Source: Parageobacillus thermantarcticus (lineage in GTDB: Bacteria > Bacillota > Bacilli > Bacillales > Anoxybacillaceae). From it: a stretch of 61,729 nt of DNA. The stretch covers positions 1 to 61,729 of the forward strand of contig NZ_FOJS01000015.1 in the NCBI RefSeq assembly GCF_900111865.1, given 5' to 3'. The position numbers and the translations under genes were made by a program. Positions 54,877-61,276 of the stretch are shown one piece after another. Every line of letters starts with the position of its first letter. The stretch's first letter is position 1. Below the pieces are notes generated by a model. That model did not search any database. It saw only the letters and a program-made list of their open reading frames with translations, and was not told the DNA's origin.

Positions 54877-55139
54877 ACATCCTCCCAGGCGATATGCAAC
54901 GTGCTGCCAAACTGCTCGATTGTTGCGACTATTGCCTTGCCCGCGCTCGTGTGGCTCAGTTCGGGCGCGACTTGAACGAGGCAGAAAAATGGGTGAAAGA
55001 GTTCTTGCGTTGCAAACGTGATCTCGATGAATTGGTGCGGAAGAAAGAAGAGCACGACAAACTGCTCGAGGTTGTTGAGTTGATGAAAGCACGCGGTATT
55101 GATATTGAGATCATTTTGAGAAAGGGGAATGAGCAATGA
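54873..55139 (+). CDS. Small helical prophage protein
   Basis: The 88-residue helical protein (MNILPGDMQRAAKLLDCCDY) has a cysteine pair and a charged coiled region. It starts within the antirepressor stop (ATGA) behind GGAGGGG. It occupies the position of yqaH in the B. subtilis skin element, but I cannot show homology. Confidence 0.6.
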   Translation: MNILPGDMQRAAKLLDCCDYCLARARVAQFGRDLNEAEKWVKEFLRCKRDLDELVRKKEEHDKLLEVVELMKARGIDIEIILRKGNEQ

Positions 55140-55300
55140 ATATCTGTTTCACTGCTAGTCGTCTTATGAAAGTTTCAGAGGTTCGTAGATTGTGCAAGGA
55201 AATGCGTGAAAATCAAGCGCTGTTAATGGCAACAGAATTGAAGGCAAAAGAGGAGCTTTACAAACGCTTTTTACAAAAAGAAAAAACGGCCAGTGCCTAA
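55136..55300 (+). CDS. 54-residue prophage protein
   Basis: ATG 55136 overlaps the previous stop (ATGA) and follows AAGGGGAATGAG. The product is basic and helical (MKVSEVRRLCKEMRENQALL) with a lysine-rich end. It was too short for the usual gene cut-off. Function unknown. Confidence 0.6.
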   Translation: MNICFTASRLMKVSEVRRLCKEMRENQALLMATELKAKEELYKRFLQKEKTASA

Positions 55301-55460
55301 CACCAGCCATCATAACCAACCAGCCCGTTCAATCACAATATAGCATATTTCCTCTCCCTTTCACAAGACAGGCTGGTGCCTGTCGTCAGGTGCAGGAGCG
55401 CTGTTTCCCTATCCCCCTTTTCCAGCGTTCTTGCGCTTGACGATGTGCACTAGCACATCC
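55301..55460 (+). other. Structured, pyrimidine-rich non-coding leader
   Basis: No gene lies here. CACCAGCC (55,307) can pair with GGCTGGTG (55,371), TGCCTG with CAGGTG (55,376-55,394), and CGCTG with CAGCG around a pyrimidine-rich loop (55,408-55,438). A tight hairpin GATGTGC-acta-GCACATC (55,442-55,459) touches the tRNA-like element. The density of pairing suggests one long structured transcript. Confidence 0.45.
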
Positions 55461-55560
55461 GTAAGGCGATGGCGGAATAGGTAGACGCAGGGTAGGCCGG
55501 TTAGCTCATGAGGCCCGCGTGAAGCAGCGCATGCAAGGTGCAAATCCTTGCTCGCCTTAC
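55461..55560 (+). ncRNA. tRNA-like element without a clear anticodon arm
   Basis: A 9-bp acceptor-like stem GTAAGGCGA/TCGCCTTAC closes 100 bases. Inside are a D-arm GCGGAATAGGTAGACGC, typical of tRNA-Leu/Ser, and a T-arm GCAAGG-TGCAAAT-CCTTGC with G replacing the second T of the TTC loop. The middle (55,491-55,535) does not give a 5-bp stem with a 7-base anticodon loop; GGG/CCC with a long loop is the best pairing. No CCA follows. It lies 32 bases before a zinc-finger gene. It could be a decayed tRNA-Leu or a regulatory tRNA mimic. Confidence 0.55.
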
Positions 55561-55591
55561 GCTACATACCTATGCGAAAGGAGGGACAAGT

Positions 55592-55960
55592 ATGACACGG
55601 GAGGAGAAAAAACTTATCCGGTTGCGGATCATCGATTTGCTCGATCAGTGCCAGGGTTGCCCAAACCGTTATGTGACAAACGCAAGTATCCACATCTGCC
55701 CGAGCTGCCCAATCGGGCAACAGATGCAGGCACTCGGTCAAAAACTATGGAAACGCGACGAACGCGACGAGAAGAAGCGCGCGGCGGTGATCGCAGAGAT
55801 TCCAAAACGGCGTCAGTGGACTACACAGGAGGAAGAATTCCTTTTGCAAAACCTCCATATGGGTTGTAGAGAGCTGGCGAAACAATTAGGGCGCACTTAT
55901 AAGTCCGTTCACAACAAAATAACCAATTTGAAAAAAAGGGGGCGCATCCATGCAAGTTGA
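55592..55960 (+). CDS. Zinc-finger prophage regulator-like protein
   Basis: The 122-residue protein has an N-terminal cysteine cluster (CQGCPNRY...ICPSCPIGQQM, four Cys) and a C-terminal SANT/Myb-like helix-turn-helix (WTTQEEEFLLQNLHMGCREL, then YKSVHNKITNLKKRG). ATG 55592 follows AAAGGAGGG. This zinc finger plus winged part is common in Bacillaceae phages; function unproven. The tRNA-like element forms its leader. Confidence 0.7.
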   Translation: MTREEKKLIRLRIIDLLDQCQGCPNRYVTNASIHICPSCPIGQQMQALGQKLWKRDERDEKKRAAVIAEIPKRRQWTTQEEEFLLQNLHMGCRELAKQLGRTYKSVHNKITNLKKRGRIHAS

Positions 55961-56141
55961 AAATCCGATGACTCGTCCGATTGTAGAAAAAAGTTCCCAC
56001 TGGGGAATTGATGCTTGCGGCGATGAAATTCTCTACGGCGATGTCATTTATGAGTTCCCGGACGGGGAGATTGTACTCGAGGAAAATATTCGTCAGTATC
56101 TCACTGAAAATCTTGGCGCTACACGCAAAATTGCCGAATAA
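55950..56141 (+). CDS. yqaI: YqaI-like prophage protein
   Basis: The 63-residue protein shows the YqaI pattern: MQVENPMTRPI at the start, DACGDEILYGDVIYEFPDGE in the middle, and ENIRQYLTENLG at the end. YqaI lies directly before yqaJ in the B. subtilis skin element, as here. It overlaps the previous gene. Function unknown. Confidence 0.78.
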   Translation: MQVENPMTRPIVEKSSHWGIDACGDEILYGDVIYEFPDGEIVLEENIRQYLTENLGATRKIAE

Positions 56142-56145
56142 AAAA

Positions 56146-56169
56146 CGCCTCACTGGGGAGAGTGAGGCG
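56146..56169 (-). terminator. Hairpin between yqaI and yqaJ
   Basis: CGCCTCACT (56146-56154) pairs with AGTGAGGCG (56161-56169). The T run is on the minus strand, so it would end minus-strand transcripts; on the plus strand it is a plain hairpin. Confidence 0.6.
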
Positions 56170-56247
56170 CACGCAATGGTGATTCCTTTGAAACAGCTAC
56201 CTACATAGTACAGGAATCGCCTTCAAAAATCAAATGGAGGTGGAACG

Positions 56248-57180
56248 ATGTCGGTTGTCTTTGCCAACACAAATGAAATGAGTCATGAGGAATGGTTGGC
56301 TGCGCGTCGGAAGGGAATCGGAGGAAGCGATGCAGCTGCCATTGCCGGTTTAAACAAATGGAAATCTCCTGTTGCGGTGTATCTTGAAAAGATTGGACAA
56401 GCCCCAGAGGAAGATGTGAGTAGCGAAGCAGCGTATTGGGGTACAGTGCTTGAGGATGTCGTCGCTCAAGAATTCAGCAAACGTACAGGTCTCAAAGTGC
56501 GGCGTAAAAATGCGATTCTACAGCATCCAGAACATTCTTTCATGCTTGCAAACGTGGATCGGCTGATTGCCGGTGAGAAGGCAGGGCTTGAATGTAAAAC
56601 GGCCAGTGAATACCTCAAAGAAGAGTGGAAAGATGATGAGGTTCCGGCACAATATCTCATTCAATGCCAGCACTACATGGCTGTCACTGGTTTTGATTCC
56701 TGGTGGATTGCGGTTCTCATCGGTGGAAATAAGTTCATCTACAAAAAAATCGAGCGTGATGAAGAGATCATTCAGTATCTCATTCAGATCGAATCGGATT
56801 TTTGGAACAATCATGTTCTCAAGAAAAATCCACCGATGTTTGACGGTTCGGATGCTTCGAGTGATTTACTGAAAGCTTTGTATCCGACAGCGAAGTTCGA
56901 TGAAGAGATTGAACTTCCACCTCATGCTAACGAGTTGATTGCGAAATATGAACAAGCCAAACAAGAGGAAGCCGAAGCTGCCGAACGTCGTAAGGAAGCT
57001 GAAAATCAACTTAAGGCTATGCTCGGTGATTATGAAAGAGCATTTGCCGGCGATCGTATTGTCACATGGAAAAACGTTCGTAGTAGCCGTGTTGATACCA
57101 AGTTACTCAAAGCGAAGTATCCAGAAATATATCAGGAGGTCGCCAAAGAAACGGTATCGCGGCGATTCTCCATTAAGTAG
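56248..57180 (+). CDS. yqaJ: YqaJ-family viral recombinase (exonuclease)
   Basis: The 310-residue protein is a lambda-exonuclease-like nuclease: RRKGIGGSDAAAIAGLNKW near the N-terminus, the acidic E-x-K core in AGLECKTASEY and a preceding NVDRL aspartate. It degrades one DNA strand and hands the 3' end to RecT. A long helical tail (LIAKYEQAKQEEAEAAERR) follows. GGAGGTGG precedes it. Confidence 0.92.
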   Translation: MSVVFANTNEMSHEEWLAARRKGIGGSDAAAIAGLNKWKSPVAVYLEKIGQAPEEDVSSEAAYWGTVLEDVVAQEFSKRTGLKVRRKNAILQHPEHSFMLANVDRLIAGEKAGLECKTASEYLKEEWKDDEVPAQYLIQCQHYMAVTGFDSWWIAVLIGGNKFIYKKIERDEEIIQYLIQIESDFWNNHVLKKNPPMFDGSDASSDLLKALYPTAKFDEEIELPPHANELIAKYEQAKQEEAEAAERRKEAENQLKAMLGDYERAFAGDRIVTWKNVRSSRVDTKLLKAKYPEIYQEVAKETVSRRFSIK

Positions 57181-57190
57181 GTGAATGAAT

Positions 57191-57367
57191 ATGGCCAAAT
57201 GCAAAGGTTGCGGCAAGGAAATTGAATGGATTAAAACGCCTGCCGGCAAAGCTATGCCGGTGGATATCGAGGTCATAACTGTAGTGACTGCAAAAGGCGA
57301 AGTTGTCAAAGGGCATATCCCTCACTGGGCAACTTGCCCTGCGGCACAGCAATTCAAAAAGAAATAG
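57191..57367 (+). CDS. Small zinc-binding protein between yqaJ and recT
   Basis: The 58-residue protein begins MAKCKGCGKEIEWIKT and ends HWATCPAAQ, giving C, C, H and C ligands for a zinc site. ATG 57191 is preferred for spacing from AGGTG. Small zinc proteins are often found inside phage recombination modules; the role is unknown. Confidence 0.7.
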   Translation: MAKCKGCGKEIEWIKTPAGKAMPVDIEVITVVTAKGEVVKGHIPHWATCPAAQQFKKK

Positions 57368-57379
57368 GAGGTTATCAGT

Positions 57380-58240
57380 ATGGCAACAAATCAATCTCTA
57401 AAAAATCAGCTTGCAAACAAAGCAAATAAAAAAGAGGCGGCAGCGCCTACTCCAGCACAAACCATTGCGGCATATCTCAAAAAAATGGGACCGGAGATTG
57501 AAAAAGCTCTTCCAAAACACATGGACGCTGATCGCATGGCACGAATCGCTCTCACAACTATTCGAACGAATCCTAAATTGCTGGAATGTTCTGTTCCTTC
57601 TCTTCTCGGCGCGGTGATGCAAGCAGCACAGCTTGGACTAGAGCCGGGGCTCATCGGACATTGCTACTTCGTTCCGTTCAAAAATGGAAAAACAGGACAA
57701 TCCGATGTGCAATTCATCATTGGCTATAAAGGAATGATTGACCTAGCACGGCGCAGCGGAAACATCGAAAGCATTTATGCTCATGCGGTTTATGAAAACG
57801 ACACGTTCGAATATGAGTATGGCTTACATCCGAAGCTTGTTCATAAGCCGGCCATGACAGATCGTGGTGAATTTATCGGCGCCTATGCAGTTGCTCATTT
57901 CAAAGACGGTGGCTATCAATTCGAATTCATGCCTAAAGAAGAAATTGAAAAACGCCGTAAGCGTTCAAAAGCAGCTAATAACGGTCCGTGGGTAACGGAC
58001 TATGAGGAAATGGCCAAAAAGACTGTCATCCGGCACATGTGGAAGTACTTACCGATATCGATCGAAATTCAACAAGCTGTTACGCAAGATGAAACCGTGA
58101 GAAAAGATATCACCGCAGATCCAGAGCCAGTTGAATACATCGAAGCCGAAGCATTTGAGGTTTCAGCAGAGGAAGAGGAACAGCCGAAAGAAGAGGAAAA
58201 ACCAAGCAATTTTGAACAGGAGAGCTTTGATATCGAATGA
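57380..58240 (+). CDS. recT: RecT single-strand annealing protein
   Basis: The 286-residue protein has the RecT core: ALTTIRTNPKLLECSVPSL, LGLEPGLIGHCYFVPF, IIGYKGMIDLARRSGN. The end is very acidic. It anneals complementary single strands produced by YqaJ during phage recombination. GGAGG precedes the start. This matches yqaK of the skin element. Confidence 0.94.
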   Translation: MATNQSLKNQLANKANKKEAAAPTPAQTIAAYLKKMGPEIEKALPKHMDADRMARIALTTIRTNPKLLECSVPSLLGAVMQAAQLGLEPGLIGHCYFVPFKNGKTGQSDVQFIIGYKGMIDLARRSGNIESIYAHAVYENDTFEYEYGLHPKLVHKPAMTDRGEFIGAYAVAHFKDGGYQFEFMPKEEIEKRRKRSKAANNGPWVTDYEEMAKKTVIRHMWKYLPISIEIQQAVTQDETVRKDITADPEPVEYIEAEAFEVSAEEEEQPKEEEKPSNFEQESFDIE

Positions 58241-58299
58241 TGGAATACCGCATCGCGATTCCACACTGCTATACGTGGATGGCTGCTGGCAACAAGAAA

Positions 58300-58403
58300 A
58301 CTATACATCGCCTACATCAAGGGATATATCAAGAGCAGCCATCCCGGCTTAAAGCCGGTCAGGGTGGAAGGACGATATGTGATTTGCATCAAGAATAGTT
58401 CAT
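58300..58403 (+). pseudogene. Broken small ORF after recT
   Basis: The recT frame beyond its stop encodes KLYIAYIKGYIKSSHPGLKP then VRVEGRYVICIKN (about 58,297-58,395), which looks like a real small phage protein but has no start. An ATG at 58,279 (MAAGNKK) would join it if one A were removed from the run near 58,294. A one-base insertion or programmed slip is the simplest reading. Confidence 0.4.
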
Positions 58404-58422
58404 GCAAAAAGGAGGTGGATTC

Positions 58423-59301
58423 TTGGCGAATCCACAATTAGATAACGGCTTTACGCGAATTGCAAATGAGATTTTGGAAAACATTTATTCCAGGAAATTT
58501 ACGGCCAATCAATTGATCATTATTTTGGTTATTTGGCGTTATACTTATGGATTCCAACGAAAAGAACACGTTTTTTCGTTAAGTTTTTTGGCCGAGGTAA
58601 CGGGTATAGACAGAAAGGCAGTCAAAAGGGCGCTTGATTCGCTGATCGAAGCTAATGTCATCATAGTCGTAAAAGAAGCGGATTTTAATAACGCTAGATG
58701 TTTAGCGTTCAATAAAAATTACGACGAATGGAAAATTGACCACAGGGGGATAAAAAACACCACTGTGAGTAAAAATGACCACACCGAAGAAATGACCACT
58801 GTAGGTAAAGATGACCACACCACAGTGGGTGATTTTGACCACACCACAGTGGGTAAAAATGACCACCATATAAAGAAAATATATAAAGAAAAAAATAAAG
58901 AAAATATTAAAGAAGAAGATAGAATAGACCATTTTCAGTTAATCGCCAACAAGTTCATTCAAAGAAGAGCGCATGGCTTTGATTTATCCCCAGAGGATGA
59001 GTTAGCTATCCATAGATTGCTAGATGACAACATCCCTATAGACATCATTTTGAAATACATCGATGAAATATTCGACGAGTATGAACCAAAGCACCGGTTA
59101 GATTACATTAAAAGCTTCAAGTATGTAGAAAAGGTCATTCTCGATCGTTATTTTGGCCAAAAAGGAGAGGAGAAAAACAATGGAGGCACGGTTCACAAGC
59201 ATCGCCGAGGTGTTGGCCGATTTACAAAAGAAGGTGGCAAGTCATATGAACAAATCCTCCGAGAAGCCGAAGCAGCACGACGAGCTTGGGGAGGATCATG
59301 A
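58423..59301 (+). CDS. Phage O-like replication initiator
   Basis: The 292-residue protein has a winged-helix N-terminus like lambda O/phage Rep_O proteins (DNGFTRIANEILENIYSRKF, TGIDRKAVKRALDSLIEANV). A low-complexity middle repeats TTVGKxDH-type units; the DNA there forms iterons and is probably the origin. A helical C-terminus (about 170-260) likely binds the helicase loader. TTG 58423 follows AAAGGAGGTGG. The loader gene starts inside its end. Confidence 0.85.
   Translation: MANPQLDNGFTRIANEILENIYSRKFTANQLIIILVIWRYTYGFQRKEHVFSLSFLAEVTGIDRKAVKRALDSLIEANVIIVVKEADFNNARCLAFNKNYDEWKIDHRGIKNTTVSKNDHTEEMTTVGKDDHTTVGDFDHTTVGKNDHHIKKIYKEKNKENIKEEDRIDHFQLIANKFIQRRAHGFDLSPEDELAIHRLLDDNIPIDIILKYIDEIFDEYEPKHRLDYIKSFKYVEKVILDRYFGQKGEEKNNGGTVHKHRRGVGRFTKEGGKSYEQILREAEAARRAWGGS
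58759..58920. other. Probable phage replication origin (iterons and AT-rich region)
   Basis: Four copies of ACCAC(T/A)GTRGGT-like units begin at 58759, 58795, 58819 and 58843, each followed by a spacer ending in ATGACC or TTGACC. The last three are exactly 24 bases apart. The core CCACAGTGG is a palindrome. A 60-base A-rich run poor in GC (58,866-58,920) follows immediately, as expected for a duplex unwinding element. Lambda-type origins lie inside the initiator gene in the same way. Confidence 0.7.
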
Positions 59302-60079
59302 GTGCCCGGTCTGCCTGGATACCGAATTCATCTTCTATCGAGATGAGCGCGGCTATGAATTCGCGAAACCTTGTGAATGCCGGGAACGGAAAGCATGGAA
59401 GCGCCGGTTCAAGCAAGCACTAATTCCAGATGAGTTTATCCATGCGAATTTTGAAAATTTCAAGCGATCGACGCAGTATCAGCAAGATATGTACGATGCG
59501 ACCATTAGCTACCTAAACGAATTCGCTGTTATTAAACACGAGGACGGCACGACAAAGAAAATTATGTCTGACAAAAATTTAGGTTTCATTGCCAAGGTTG
59601 GCGAACAACGATTGCGAGAGCTACCTGTTTCGGAGCGTGCATCGATGAAACAAAAGCACAACAATTTCGGCGTCGGCAAAACTCATTTACAAATCGCCCT
59701 GGCCAAACGGCTCATTAAGGACGGATTCAATGTACTTGTCGTTTCAGATGTCACGTTCATGGACGAGCTCATCCAAGCCAAAATGATGAATGATGAGGGA
59801 GAAACACTCAACAAGCTTTTGCACAGTGCCATTCATGCTGATGTGCTCGTCTGGGATGACATCGGCAAGGCGAAATGGTCCGAAGCAAAAGAAGCATTGT
59901 ACTACCAAATTATCAACGAGCGATACAGAAAGCAAAAACCGATTGTCTTTAATAGCAACGAAGATCGCGGAACATTGAGTGAAAAGATCGGATATGCTGC
60001 GGCAAGCCGATTGCTCGGACAATGCGGTCCATATCTCCATGAAGTCGAAGGTGAAGATTTTCGATTGAAAGGGGCGTAA
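59180..60079 (+). CDS. DnaC/DnaI-like helicase loader
   Basis: The 299-residue AAA+ protein has an N-terminal zinc site (CPVCLD and CECRE), then the ATPase with NFGVGKTHL (K167) and Walker B VLVWDDIG. It loads replicative helicase at the phage origin. The usual first Gly of Walker A is Asn here (N-NFGV-GKT). ATG 59180 follows GGAGAGGAG and lies within the initiator gene end. Matches skin yqaM by position. Confidence 0.88.
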   Translation: MEARFTSIAEVLADLQKKVASHMNKSSEKPKQHDELGEDHECPVCLDTEFIFYRDERGYEFAKPCECRERKAWKRRFKQALIPDEFIHANFENFKRSTQYQQDMYDATISYLNEFAVIKHEDGTTKKIMSDKNLGFIAKVGEQRLRELPVSERASMKQKHNNFGVGKTHLQIALAKRLIKDGFNVLVVSDVTFMDELIQAKMMNDEGETLNKLLHSAIHADVLVWDDIGKAKWSEAKEALYYQIINERYRKQKPIVFNSNEDRGTLSEKIGYAAASRLLGQCGPYLHEVEGEDFRLKGA

Positions 60080-60085
60080 AGAACG

Positions 60086-60271
60086 ATGACATGCGTGAAA
60101 TGTGACGGTACGGGTCGGCTATACACCAAAGTAGCAAACGGCGCGTGCTTGGTGACGGCTTGCGATTGCGAACATGCGAAGCGTGCCAGACAAGAATTCG
60201 AGCGGGAAATGGCCGAATTTCGGCGCCGGCTGCGTGAAGCGAAAGAACGGTTCGGAATAGCCGTGAAGTGA
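60086..60271 (+). CDS. Small cysteine-rich prophage protein
   Basis: The 61-residue protein has a DnaJ-type zinc knuckle (CVKCDGTG, CDCEH) followed by a charged helix. It begins 6 bases after the loader gene. The cysteine part resembles the N-terminus of DnaC-like loaders. Function unknown. Confidence 0.65.
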   Translation: MTCVKCDGTGRLYTKVANGACLVTACDCEHAKRARQEFEREMAEFRRRLREAKERFGIAVK

Positions 60272-60293
60272 TGCGTAGAGGGGGAGAGGATAC

Positions 60294-60596
60294 ATGCAAC
60301 CAGGGGATTGGGTGTATTGCGTAAATCCGCACGAATATGTCTTTGGATGGTTGGGATATATCGACTGGATACGGCCGCCAGAATGCAAAGTGGTTTTTGT
60401 GCGAACAAGACTAAACCAACCGGTGCGGGAAGAACGCCGGATACTATTGAGCCGTCTCGAACCTGCTGGCGTGTCTACGGATTGGACAAGCTCTGAACTG
60501 AACGCATTGATTGATTTGGCACTTGATACACGTGACGAGGAATGGTTTTACGAACTTGCTGCCCGGAAAGGGGGTGAACGTGTTGATACTGTATAA
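60294..60596 (+). CDS. IDEAL-domain-like prophage protein
   Basis: The 100-residue protein has an SH3-like N-terminal half (MQPGDWVYCVNP, GWLGYIDWIRPPECKVVFVR) and a C-terminal helix pair LNALIDLALDTRDEEWFYEL that matches the IDEAL-domain pattern. GGGGGAG precedes the start. Position resembles the late part of the skin yqa replication cluster. Role unknown. Confidence 0.6.
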   Translation: MQPGDWVYCVNPHEYVFGWLGYIDWIRPPECKVVFVRTRLNQPVREERRILLSRLEPAGVSTDWTSSELNALIDLALDTRDEEWFYELAARKGGERVDTV

Positions 60597-60747
60597 CAGC
60601 GTAAAAATGATGCAGGAGTTAAAACGCCAACACGTCATCCGCCAGCTCATCGAGATGGGCATACACGAGTATGAAGGACGGGAGATCGGGGAGCTGGATT
60701 ATGATCGGTTGAAATATATCCTTGCGCTAGCAAGGTTAAAAAACTAA
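60580..60747 (+). CDS. 55-residue prophage protein
   Basis: GTG 60580 follows AAAGGGGG and overlaps the end of the preceding gene. The helical product (KMMQELKRQHVIRQLIEMG, then EIGELDYDRLKYILALARL) resembles short Fur-regulated-like or Spo0E-sized helical hairpin proteins of phages; no family is certain. Confidence 0.55.
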   Translation: MLILYNSVKMMQELKRQHVIRQLIEMGIHEYEGREIGELDYDRLKYILALARLKN

Positions 60748-60771
60748 CACGCTCTAAAACTTCAAATTTTA

Positions 60772-60839
60772 GCCCGTATGGCGTTTTTCTTGTGAGGGTA
60801 ATAAAAGTATTTGAAAGCGAGAAAAACGCCGTACAGGGC
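60772..60839 (+). terminator. Long hairpin, terminator or small RNA
   Basis: GCCCGTATGGCGTTTTTCT (60772-60790) pairs with AGAAAAACGCCGTACAGGGC (60820-60839) over about 19 bp with one bulge and one G-U pair. The loop is 29 bases. The U run is inside the stem rather than after it, so a structured RNA or an RNA processing site is as likely as a terminator. Confidence 0.5.
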
Positions 60840-60877
60840 AAAAACAGGCGTCTATAAGCCTAGCTGGAGGGAATGAG

Positions 60878-60976
60878 ATGAACCGATTATGGGACGTCTT
60901 TTTGACGGCTACAGCAATTGTATGTGTCACAGGCATAGTAGTTCTCCTGATAGTCTTGGCGTATTTGGTTTTTTAA
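60878..60976 (+). CDS. 32-residue membrane microprotein
   Basis: ATG 60878 follows GGAGGG. The product is one membrane helix (AIVCVTGIVVLLIVLAYLVF) with a short polar start (MNRLWDVFLT). Too short for standard gene calling. Function unknown; similar tiny membrane proteins are common in phage early regions. Confidence 0.55.
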   Translation: MNRLWDVFLTATAIVCVTGIVVLLIVLAYLVF

Positions 60977-61029
60977 CTTGGAGCACGTGGAGTACATTCG
61001 ATTCATTTACGAATAAGAGGTGAAAATTC

Positions 61030-61258
61030 ATGAATTTAGCTAAACTTTTCGAAATGCAACGCCGGCTGGATGAACAACAGGAGATATGGAAAGACATTCC
61101 TGGGTTTGAGGGTGAATATCAAGTTAGTAATTTAGGTTACGTAATTGGAGAGAGACTAACCCTAAATTTTTCACTACAACTAAACTAGCGAAATTATACG
61201 GTGTTAAACATTACCATATTTCTCGGATTTGCGAATTCAAAGCATGGAAAACAGTAAT
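61030..61258 (+). pseudogene. dUTPase 5' end fused to decayed homing endonuclease
   Basis: ATG 61030 (behind GAGGTG) starts MNLAKLFEMQRRLDEQQ, a near copy of the start of the downstream dUTPase. It then reads EIWKDIPGFEGEYQVSNLGY, the NUMOD4 motif of HNH homing endonucleases, and stops at 61186. In another frame 61,157-61,258 encodes TKLAKLYGVKHYHISRICEF and WKTVI, the helix-turn-helix end of such enzymes. The HNH core is deleted. This is a homing endonuclease scar next to, or within a duplicated, dUTPase gene. Confidence 0.65.
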
Positions 61259-61276
61259 TTAAATGGGGGGATTGGA

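Noticed and set aside
55519-55869. A 116-codon open frame over the tRNA-like element.
   Set aside because: It runs through the tRNA-like structure and in the wrong frame across the zinc-finger gene, without a ribosome site.
58759-58860. Repeats considered as a CRISPR array.
   Set aside because: Units are 24 bases apart with no variable spacers of constant length and lie in frame within a coding sequence; iterons fit better.
58702-58932. Minus-strand frame with repeated hydrophobic units.
   Set aside because: The repeats are the complement of the iterons within the initiator gene; no start signals exist.
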